Shown: positions 55,775-62,753 of the stretch, piece after piece | Position numbering within the stretch: the stretch's first letter is position 1 | Layout: each line of letters opens with the position of its first letter | The notes under the pieces: generated by a model | Told to the model about the DNA's origin: nothing | Seen by the model: only the letters and a program-made list of their open reading frames with translations | Database searches by the model: none | Origin: Enorma burkinafasonensis | GTDB lineage: Bacteria > Actinomycetota > Coriobacteriia > Coriobacteriales > Coriobacteriaceae | Reading direction: 5' to 3' | Assembly: GCF_902150035.1 (NCBI RefSeq) | Contig: NZ_LR597502.1 | Coordinates: forward strand, 1-64,000 | DNA: 64,000 nt | Translations under genes and position numbers: made by a program

Positions 55775-56737
55775 ATGTCTGCCAAGCTTCCGCTTAGTGA
55801 GATTGAGCAGGTACGACTTCGAGATATATGGCCTAACGAGGCGAACGACTTCACTACGTGGCTTGCTGTTCCAGAAAACCTTTCCAAGCTCGGAAATGCG
55901 TGTGGTATAGAGTTGGAGCCCTACGAAACCGAGAGCGCGGTGGGCACCTTCTCAGTGGATATCTTTGCTCGAGAACTTGATACCGAGCGACCAGTTGTCA
56001 TCGAGAATCAATTGGAGGACACCAATCACGACCATCTTGGCAAGCTCATAACGTACGCGGCTGGCAAGGACGCTGGCATCATCATCTGGGTTGTTAAGAG
56101 GGCCCGCGGTCCGCATCGCAAGGCAATCGAGTGGCTAAACAATCACACAGTTGGGAGCTATGCGTTCTTCCTGGTTGAAGTCGAGGCCTGGCGAATCGAT
56201 CAATCTAATCCAGCAGTTGTGTTCAAGGTCGTTGAGTCTCCAAATGATTGGGCGCGAGATGAGAAGGGCAAGACAGGCCTCACTCAAACTGAACGTGCGG
56301 CGTTCGAATATTGGCAGACGTACTATGAGCTGGCCAGCTCAGATGCCTACGGTGACTCCGACGAGCTGTTGCCAGATGCAAGCAAGAAGCTCTGGATAAA
56401 ACTTAACGTCGGATCTGCGAAGTACTTCCTTGCTGTTCAGATTTACTCTCAATATAAGAGGGTGAGCGTTGAGGTTCGTATGACGGACGACGCGTTCTCT
56501 TCCTTCATCAACGCGCACATTGACGAACTCATGTTGGCGCTGGGCCAAGACTATGATGAATATGAGACGCGGAAAGAGAACAAGGGGATTGTCTTTCATA
56601 AGACCGGCTGCGACGTGGTGAATGGGCCTCGCGAGAAATGGCCAGAGTATATCGGCTGGCAGCGAGATAAGCTTGGCAAACTATATGCTGTGGTGGGCAA
56701 GCTTGAGGCTGAATTCGAACAGGGGAGCACGTCGTGA
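55775..56737 (+). CDS. DUF4268 protein with PD-(D/E)XK nuclease-like N-terminus
   Basis: This 320-residue protein has an N-terminal part with VGTFSVDIFARELDTERP followed by VVIENQLEDTNHDHLGK, the D...ExQ pattern of the PD-(D/E)XK nuclease fold, and a C-terminal DUF4268 domain (about 190-320) ending in REKWPEYIGWQRDKLGKLYA. Such proteins are often found near restriction systems; the reaction is not known. I chose ATG 55775 after GAGGGGG; the upstream ATG at 55724 lacks a site. The next gene starts within its stop codon (GTGA), so the pair is coupled. It points toward the silent hsdS cassette. Confidence 0.75.
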   Translation: MSAKLPLSEIEQVRLRDIWPNEANDFTTWLAVPENLSKLGNACGIELEPYETESAVGTFSVDIFARELDTERPVVIENQLEDTNHDHLGKLITYAAGKDAGIIIWVVKRARGPHRKAIEWLNNHTVGSYAFFLVEVEAWRIDQSNPAVVFKVVESPNDWARDEKGKTGLTQTERAAFEYWQTYYELASSDAYGDSDELLPDASKKLWIKLNVGSAKYFLAVQIYSQYKRVSVEVRMTDDAFSSFINAHIDELMLALGQDYDEYETRKENKGIVFHKTGCDVVNGPREKWPEYIGWQRDKLGKLYAVVGKLEAEFEQGSTS

Positions 56738-57402
56738 GCAAAGGCGTCATCTACATCCTCACCAACCCGAGCTTCCCGCAATACGTGAAGATTGGTTACG
56801 CGAGCAACCTGCAGCGTAGGCTCCATGAGCTCAACCGCTCCGAGGCGCTCCCGTACGCGTTTCGGGCATACGCGACCTACGATGTCGACCACAAGCTGAC
56901 GGATAAGGCGCTCCACGAGCTCATCGACCAGCTGAATCCCGACCTTCGCACCATCGAGACCTTCAATGGGAAGACCCGTACCAAGGAGTTCTTCGAGATG
57001 TCTCCCGAGGATGCCTATGCCATCCTTGAGGCCATCGCCCGCATCTCGGGAACGGAGGGCAGGCTCCATCGCGTCACTCCCACTGGCGGGCAGATTGAAG
57101 AGGAGCGCGAGGCGGAGGAGGCCCGCCATGATGCAGAGACTGGAAGGCGAACTCGCTTCCGCTTCTCTATGGTTGGCATCAAGCCTGGCGAGAAAGTGGT
57201 TTTCGCAAACGACCCATCAAAGGTGGCGATCGTTGTTGACGACACGCGCGTCGAGTACAAAGGCGTAACTACTTCGCTCTCTGCACTGGCCAAGGAGTTC
57301 CTGGGCCGCAATAGCGGGGTGCAGGGGCCGCTTCACTTTACTTACGAAGGGGAGCGTCTCTCTGAGAGAAGACTTCGCATGGAGGACGAGAAGAAACTCT
57401 GA
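56734..57402 (+). CDS. GIY-YIG/T5orf172-type nuclease-domain protein
   Basis: This 222-residue protein opens GVIYILTNPSFPQYVKIGYA, the GIY-YIG pattern in the T5orf172/MUG113 form, with the fold running to about residue 110 (TKEFFEMSPEDAYAIL). The C-terminal third (about 140-222), with TRFRFSMVGIKPGEKVVF and a final PLHFTYEGERLSERR, resembles small domains fused to restriction methylases (RAMA-like), which may recognise modified DNA. The start is GTG 56734, overlapping the DUF4268 stop. With its partner it could be a small defence or DNA-processing module. It lies 28 bp before the silent hsdS cassette. Confidence 0.75.
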   Translation: MSKGVIYILTNPSFPQYVKIGYASNLQRRLHELNRSEALPYAFRAYATYDVDHKLTDKALHELIDQLNPDLRTIETFNGKTRTKEFFEMSPEDAYAILEAIARISGTEGRLHRVTPTGGQIEEEREAEEARHDAETGRRTRFRFSMVGIKPGEKVVFANDPSKVAIVVDDTRVEYKGVTTSLSALAKEFLGRNSGVQGPLHFTYEGERLSERRLRMEDEKKL

Positions 57403-57430
57403 TTGTCTGTGTTACCCAGTTTTCTGCTAC

Positions 57431-58831
57431 ATGAGAAGATGCTGGCGATTAGCTGGCGAGTCATTCATCTACACCGCTTCCGATGGGTCGCCCTATGAGA
57501 AGCGCGTGGACGCCAAGGGGCGCGTGCTGAGCGACGAGAGCATCGCGGACGAGGTGCCGTTCGAGCTGCCCGAGGGGTGGTGCTGGGCGAGACTGGAAAG
57601 CGTAATTGACATCGCTTCCAACCTTGTTAACCCAAGAGAATATGAAACCGTCGCGCACGTTGCTCCGGACAACATAGAAAAAGGAACTGGTAAGCTCCTA
57701 GATTGTAGAACGGTTCTTGAGGATAGCGTAAAGAGCAGTAATCACCGCTTCTCATCTGGACAGATTCTCTATTCAAAGATTCGGCCTGCGCTAAAAAAAG
57801 CTGCTATTGCCCCGTTTGACGGCCTCTGTAGTGCAGACATGTATCCACTCGATTCCCATCTGGACACCTCATTTACTCTAATCCTTGTGCTCAGCGACAT
57901 GTTCACCCGTCAAGTGCTCAAAGGTGACACACGCGTCAAGATGCCCAAGACCAATCAGAAAGCGCTACGCGTTGTTCTATTGCCTATTCCGCCCCTCGCC
58001 GAGCAGCGCCGCATCGCGGAGCGCGTCTCCGAGCTCATGCGCCTCGTGGACGCGTACGGCGAGCTGGAGGACGCCCGCGAGGAACTGGACGCGGCCCTGC
58101 CGGACCGCCTGCGCAGGTCCGTCCTCCAGGAGGCCGTCCGGGGCCGCCTGGTGCCCCAGGACCCCTCGGACGAGCCCGCGGGCGAGCTGCTCGGGCGCAT
58201 CCGCGCCGAGCGCCGCGCGCTCGCCGCCGAGGGGAAGGCGAAGCTGCCAAAGGGCGGCGACTCCGTCATCTTCACCGGTTCCGATGGCCGCCGCTATGAG
58301 AAGCGCGTGGACGCGAAGGGACGGGAGCCCGAGCCGGTGTGCATCGAGAGCGAGATCCCCTTCGAGATCCCGGAAGGCTGGGAGTGGACGAGGCTCGGCA
58401 CTGTCTTTTCAATGCAGGCTGGAAAAAACATCAAGGCGTCCGATATTTTAGATAATAAGTCCGTGGAAGCTCTGTATCCGTGCTTTGGTGGGAATGGGAT
58501 TCGAGGATTTGTCTCCAAACCCAATGTCAGCGGAGACCATCCGCTAATTGGGCGACAGGGAGCACTTTGCGGAAATGTTCAGAGAGCAACTGGCGCGTTT
58601 TATGCCACCGAGCACGCTGTTGTTGTTACTACGTTTGCAAGTACGAATGTCGCTTGGGCATGCATGTTCTTAAAAGCGCTTAACTTGAATCAGTACGCAA
58701 CAGCAACAGCCCAGCCCGGTCTTGCGATTTCGAAGCTATGTGAGGTCCTCATTCCATTTCCACCTCTTATGGAGCAGACCCGCATCGTGACCGCCTTAGA
58801 AACGACGTTGGACGTATTCACCAATCAATAG
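57431..58831 (+). CDS. Silent, 5'-truncated type I specificity cassette (hsdS')
   Basis: The frame encodes two target recognition domains (TRD) and the central conserved region of a type I HsdS, but not its first 55 residues. Similarity to the active hsdS starts abruptly at base 57458 (ESFIYTASDG). Before it there is no ribosome-binding site, and the preceding 9 codons are unrelated, so the cassette is probably not translated as it stands. Order: conserved segment (57458-57591), TRD1 (57592-57988), central conserved region (57989-58387), TRD2 (58388-58790), then a short tail. Both TRDs differ from those of the active gene. The 3' end overlaps the convergent recombinase gene by 14 bp. It serves as a donor for DNA inversion. 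Confidence 0.85.
   Translation: MRRCWRLAGESFIYTASDGSPYEKRVDAKGRVLSDESIADEVPFELPEGWCWARLESVIDIASNLVNPREYETVAHVAPDNIEKGTGKLLDCRTVLEDSVKSSNHRFSSGQILYSKIRPALKKAAIAPFDGLCSADMYPLDSHLDTSFTLILVLSDMFTRQVLKGDTRVKMPKTNQKALRVVLLPIPPLAEQRRIAERVSELMRLVDAYGELEDAREELDAALPDRLRRSVLQEAVRGRLVPQDPSDEPAGELLGRIRAERRALAAEGKAKLPKGGDSVIFTGSDGRRYEKRVDAKGREPEPVCIESEIPFEIPEGWEWTRLGTVFSMQAGKNIKASDILDNKSVEALYPCFGGNGIRGFVSKPNVSGDHPLIGRQGALCGNVQRATGAFYATEHAVVVTTFASTNVAWACMFLKALNLNQYATATAQPGLAISKLCEVLIPFPPLMEQTRIVTALETTLDVFTNQ
57458..57591 (+). repeat. Inverted repeat IR1, copy in silent hsdS
   Basis: 134 bp that match the reverse complement of 60958-61091 at 133 positions; the only difference is GAGGGG versus GAGAGG near the end. 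It encodes the conserved segment ESFIYTASDG to WCWAR. Confidence 0.9.
57989..58387 (+). repeat. Inverted repeat IR2, copy in silent hsdS
   Basis: 399 bp aligning without gaps to the reverse complement of 60126-60524, with scattered substitutions. It encodes the central conserved helices and linker of HsdS. Confidence 0.85.
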
Positions 58832-59621
58832 TTGCATCGACTGCGGCGCGCTGTTCGGACGCGGTGCGCCGCAGGTAGATTCGAGTCGTCTCGAGGCTCT
58901 CGTGTCCCATGAGATCAGCCAAGAAAGCAATGTCAGGGTTCCTCTCTATAAAGTTCTTCGCGAAGCGATGACGAAAGGAATGCGGGTACACCACATCTTG
59001 ATCAATGCCGTACCTGGCGGCGCACCGCTTCAAGCCGAGCGAAAGTCCTCTCGCTGTCATGGGCACACTACCTTTCGACGTGAAGATGTAGCCATTCACC
59101 TTCCCAGATTGCATGAACCATTCAATAGCATCCCGCTGCAAACTCATCGGGATATAGATGCGCCTTAGCTTCTGTCCCTTCGATACCAAGTCAAGGTAGC
59201 CGCTGAGCACTGATTCAACAGTAAACTGTCGCAGCTCGCTGATGCGGGCGCCGGTTCCTGCCAGGAACCGGATTACGAAATGCCAGAACAGGTCGCCGTC
59301 ACGTTTCAGCGAATCTCGCAATAGCTCGTAGTCACTTTGGCTAATTACGTTATCAAGATAGGGCTTCTGCTGCACACGCAGGCTCTTCAGGCGCATTCCA
59401 TCGTATCCGACGAAATCGAGATAGCTGTTAATCGCAGTGATTCTAAGGTTTACGGTCTTCGCGGCGTAACGCGAAGCGAGCCAGTCCTTGTGTGCGAGCA
59501 ACGCTTCATTAGAAAGCCCGTCGCACATCCTGCTCTCAAGCTGCTTTGCAGCATAGAGGTAAGACGCAACCGTATGGTTTGAAAACCCGCAATCGAATAG
59601 ATGGGCTTTGAAATCCTCCAT
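58818..59621 (-). CDS. Tyrosine recombinase within the hsdS inversion locus
   Basis: This 267-residue phage-integrase-family enzyme has the full catalytic set: Arg126 (TGARISEL), probably Lys148 (SKGQKLR), His214 and Arg217 (PHSFRHRF), His240 (LMGHESLETT) and nucleophile Tyr249 (TRIYLRRT). An N-terminal SAM-like core-binding domain covers about 1-85. It lies between two oppositely oriented hsdS copies, like CreX/PsrA-type enzymes that invert hsdS cassettes in streptococci and other gut bacteria, so its likely job is recombination at the shared hsdS repeats. ATG 59621 follows AAAGGGG, but start codon and site are part of a hairpin (59612-59652). It lies inside the predicted inverting segment. 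Confidence 0.9.
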   Translation of the reverse strand: MEDFKAHLFDCGFSNHTVASYLYAAKQLESRMCDGLSNEALLAHKDWLASRYAAKTVNLRITAINSYLDFVGYDGMRLKSLRVQQKPYLDNVISQSDYELLRDSLKRDGDLFWHFVIRFLAGTGARISELRQFTVESVLSGYLDLVSKGQKLRRIYIPMSLQRDAIEWFMQSGKVNGYIFTSKGSVPMTARGLSLGLKRCAARYGIDQDVVYPHSFRHRFAKNFIERNPDIAFLADLMGHESLETTRIYLRRTASEQRAAVDATIDW

Positions 59622-59652
59622 GATTGACCCCTTTCATCAGTCATGGAGGATT
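59612..59652 (-). promoter_or_regulatory. Hairpin covering the recombinase start codon
   Basis: AATCCTCCATGA (59612-59623) and TCATGGAGGATT (59641-59652) are perfect 12-bp inverted repeats with 17 bases between. On the recombinase mRNA the start codon is in the 3' arm and AAAGGGG in the loop, so folding would limit translation. As DNA it might also be a protein-binding site. Confidence 0.55.
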
Positions 59653-59654
59653 GT

Positions 59655-61256
59655 CTACTCAAGAGCGCCCAGCAGAGTGTTAGCTCGATCCATTATTCGT
59701 TTCTGTTCTTTTGCCGGGGGAACTGCGAACAGCAACCTGTCGAGTGCCCTGGCGGATAAGTGCTTTACGGTCGTTTTGCTCGTCTGCTTCCAAATCTGGT
59801 TGAGATACCAGTTGATTGTAAAACTGACGTAATCACGGTCCACTGTTTCACTGAGATAACGGAAGCAGCAAACTCGCTGGTTCAGCAGGGCATCTGGACC
59901 TCTCCATCGCTTACAGATGAACTCCCCGTCCATTCCGACGAGGTCGTCACCCGAGCGAATTAGGTACTCTTCCGACCACTCTCCCGAATAATTTACAGTT
60001 GTATGTACGAGATCACCAGAATTTACATCACGAATACGGATGAGCCCAATAGATTCATCCGTTACGAACTTCGAAGAGTCTGCCGCAAAGCCGTACTGGA
60101 CAGGAACGACTTGAGTAAATCGTGCCCACGCCCAGCCCTCCGGGATCTCGAAGGGGATCTCGTCCTCGATGCACGCCGGCTCGGACTCGCGTCCCTTGGC
60201 GTCCACGCGCTTCTCATAGCGGCGGCCATCGGAACCGGTGAAGATCACCGAGTCGCCGCCCTTGGGGAGCTTCACCTTCCCCTCGGCGGCGAGCGCGCGG
60301 CGCTTTGCACGGATGCGCCCGAGCAGCTCGCTCGCGGGCTCATCCGAGGGGTCCTGGGGCGCCAGACGGCCCCGGACGGCCTCCTGGAGGACGGACCTGC
60401 GCAGGCGGTCCGGCAGGGCCGCGTCCAGCCCCTCGCGGGCGTCCTCCAGCTCGTCGTAAGCCTCCACGAGGGGCATGAGCTCGGAGACGCGCCCCGCGAT
60501 GCGGCGCTGCTCTGCGAGGGGCGGGAGGGGATATAGAAACGCCTGAAAATCTCTTGCCGCAAGATTCGGCTGAGCAGTTCCATTGTTATATCGTTTTATT
60601 TCTTGTGTAGTAACTGGAGAGTCGAACAGCAACTCGATGTATTGAGTGAGTACTAAGTCAGAATTGATAGGACGGACGATCACCAGAGAAGATGCAATGG
60701 CACCGCGCTCAAATGGAAATACGCCGTGCTTTCCCAATGAACCTCTTATGCAGAAAACAGAATCACCCTGCTCGAGCTTGCCTGCCCGCAAGGCTCGATA
60801 CTGGCCTTCGCTTAAGTAGAGCATTTTATTATCTGTAACCCGCCCGTCCTCAATATTGAGAGCGCTGACAAAAGGAATGCCCGAGTCATGTAGTTTTGAC
60901 TTTGCGGGATAACTCTTACCCCTATCCCCATTTAAGAGCATGGATATCGATTCAAGCCTCGCCCAGCACCACCTCTCGGGCAGCTCGAACGGCACCTCGT
61001 CCGCGATGCTCTCGTCGCTCAGCACGCGCCCCTTGGCGTCCACGCGCTTCTCATAGGGCGACCCATCGGAAGCGGTGTAGATGAATGACTCCCCGTTCTT
61101 GGGGAACTTCGCCTTCCCCTCGGCGACGAGGCGATGCTTCTCCTCGCGGATGCGCTCAAGCAGAACGCTCGCGGGCTCGTCGTCGGGATCCTGCGGCACG
61201 AGCTTGCCTTCGACCGCCATCTGGAGTATCGAGTTCTTGAGATCCTTCGCCTTCAT
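59655..61256 (-). CDS. hsdS: Type I restriction-modification specificity subunit (expressed copy)
   Basis: This 533-residue protein directs methylation and cleavage by the HsdM/HsdR complex. It begins KAKDLKNSILQMAVEGKLVPQ, a conserved segment repeated in the middle as RLRRSVLQEAVRGRLAPQ, so the chain has the usual two-fold pattern: conserved N-terminus (1-99), TRD1 (about 100-244), central region (245-377), TRD2 (378-about 500). The ATG at 61256 directly follows the hsdM stop, so it is the copy in the expressed position. Residues 56-99 and 245-377 are encoded in the inverted repeats shared with the silent cassette, and the TRDs between are unlike those of that cassette. Confidence 0.93.
   Translation of the reverse strand: MKAKDLKNSILQMAVEGKLVPQDPDDEPASVLLERIREEKHRLVAEGKAKFPKNGESFIYTASDGSPYEKRVDAKGRVLSDESIADEVPFELPERWCWARLESISMLLNGDRGKSYPAKSKLHDSGIPFVSALNIEDGRVTDNKMLYLSEGQYRALRAGKLEQGDSVFCIRGSLGKHGVFPFERGAIASSLVIVRPINSDLVLTQYIELLFDSPVTTQEIKRYNNGTAQPNLAARDFQAFLYPLPPLAEQRRIAGRVSELMPLVEAYDELEDAREGLDAALPDRLRRSVLQEAVRGRLAPQDPSDEPASELLGRIRAKRRALAAEGKVKLPKGGDSVIFTGSDGRRYEKRVDAKGRESEPACIEDEIPFEIPEGWAWARFTQVVPVQYGFAADSSKFVTDESIGLIRIRDVNSGDLVHTTVNYSGEWSEEYLIRSGDDLVGMDGEFICKRWRGPDALLNQRVCCFRYLSETVDRDYVSFTINWYLNQIWKQTSKTTVKHLSARALDRLLFAVPPAKEQKRIMDRANTLLGALE
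60126..60524 (-). repeat. Inverted repeat IR2, copy in expressed hsdS
   Basis: Partner of 57989-58387 in inverted orientation, 399 bp, no gaps. Recombination between the two copies would exchange TRD2. Confidence 0.85.
60958..61091 (-). repeat. Inverted repeat IR1, copy in expressed hsdS
   Basis: Partner of 57458-57591 in inverted orientation, 133 of 134 identical. Recombination between the copies would exchange both TRDs and turn the recombinase gene around. Confidence 0.9.
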
Positions 61257-62735
61257 CTACGCCTCAATTCCCAGAATCTTACAGATTTGTGCAAGCTTCT
61301 GGTCGATTTCCGCATCGAGTCTCGCACGCTCTTCTTTGTAGTTCCGGATAAGCTCGTCCGGCGGCAGAATCTCCTCCTCCTCGTGAGGGTACCCACACAG
61401 GTCAAGGTTGAAGTTGCCGCTTCTCAGCTCGTCGACGGTGTAGAACTTAGCCTTAGGGTTGCCTTCAACGACGATTTCATGGCGGTCGTCCCACCACGCC
61501 TTTGCGTTGTCGAAGTGCTCAAGCCTGATTGGCTTGGTCTTTGAGAAGTGCTTGTGGCCCTCGGGCATGTCCATGCGGTAGAACCAGACTCCTTCGGAGG
61601 GGCTCGTGTTCTCGAAGAAGAGGATGTTGGTGGTGATGCTCGTGTAGGGGGCGAAGACGCTTTGTGGCATACGCACGATGGTGTGCAGATTCATCTCCTC
61701 CAGAAGGCGGCGCTTGATTTCCACCTTGGCGGCATCTTGGCCGAAGAGGAAGCCGTCGGGGATGATGACCGCCGCACGACCGCCCTTCTTGAGGCGGTAG
61801 AGGATGAGTCCTAGGAACAGGTCAGCCGTCTCAGAGCTGCGCAGTGCTGTGGGAAAGTTGTTCTGGATCGACGCGCTCTCTGATCCTCCGTAAGGTGGAT
61901 TCATGAGGACAACATCGAACTGTCCGTCTTGCTTGTGTCGCCACTCGCGTACGTCGCTCTCAAGGGAGTTGTCGTGGAAGATCTCCGGGTTGTCGATGTC
62001 GTGCAGGAGCATGTTGGTGACGCATAGCAGATAGGGCAGCTGTTTCTTTTCAACGCCGTAGATAGAGTGCGTGTAGAGCTCCTGGTCGGCCGGCGTTTTC
62101 ACCTGCTCCGCGAGAATCTTGAGTGCGCTCGTGAGGAAACCTCCGGTGCCACAGGCGAAGTCGGCGACGCGCTCACCGAGCCTCGGAGCGAGCGCCTGCG
62201 CCATGAAGTCCGTGACGGCGCGCGGTGTGTAGAACTCGCCCGCGTTGCCAGCCGATTGGAGATCCTTGAGGATTGTTTCGTAGATCTCGCCGAAGGCGTG
62301 GCGCTCCTTGTACTCGGTGAAGTCCACGGCGTTATCTATCTCGTTGACTACCTGGCGCAGGAGGATGCCGTCCTTCATATAGTTGTTTGCGTCGGTGAAG
62401 GCCGCCTTTACCACGACTTGCCGTAGAGGAGCGTTGGGCGAGAGCTCGAGATTGGGCAGCGTCTTGAACAGGTCGTTGTTCACGAAGTCGAGAAGCGCAT
62501 CGCCGGTGAGGGCCTTGCCGTCCTTATGGTCTACCGCCCAGCTGTGCCACCGCAGTCTCTCGGGGATGATCGACTCATAGGAGTCGTCGTGGAACTCCCA
62601 CTCTTCCTCCTTGGCATCGTAGATTTTGAGAAAGAACAGCCAAGTCATCTGTTCGATGCGCTGGGCGTCGCCGTTGATGCCTGCATCCTTGCGCATGATG
62701 TTCTGAAGGGTCTTAACAAGAGTTCCGAGGGCCAT
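61257..62735 (-). CDS. hsdM: Type I restriction-modification DNA methyltransferase subunit
   Basis: This 492-residue N6-adenine methyltransferase has the N-terminal HsdM helical domain (GTLVKTLQNIMRKDAGINGD), SAM motif ADFACGTGGFLTSAL, and catalytic NPPY in VLMNPPYGG (Asn279). With two HsdM and one HsdS it methylates the target adenine, and with HsdR it restricts unmodified DNA. Its stop directly adjoins the hsdS start. It lies 18 bp downstream of hsdR, so R-M-S form one operon. Confidence 0.95.
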   Translation of the reverse strand: MALGTLVKTLQNIMRKDAGINGDAQRIEQMTWLFFLKIYDAKEEEWEFHDDSYESIIPERLRWHSWAVDHKDGKALTGDALLDFVNNDLFKTLPNLELSPNAPLRQVVVKAAFTDANNYMKDGILLRQVVNEIDNAVDFTEYKERHAFGEIYETILKDLQSAGNAGEFYTPRAVTDFMAQALAPRLGERVADFACGTGGFLTSALKILAEQVKTPADQELYTHSIYGVEKKQLPYLLCVTNMLLHDIDNPEIFHDNSLESDVREWRHKQDGQFDVVLMNPPYGGSESASIQNNFPTALRSSETADLFLGLILYRLKKGGRAAVIIPDGFLFGQDAAKVEIKRRLLEEMNLHTIVRMPQSVFAPYTSITTNILFFENTSPSEGVWFYRMDMPEGHKHFSKTKPIRLEHFDNAKAWWDDRHEIVVEGNPKAKFYTVDELRSGNFNLDLCGYPHEEEEILPPDELIRNYKEERARLDAEIDQKLAQICKILGIEA

Positions 62736-62753
62736 GTAGCGCTCTGCCTTTCG

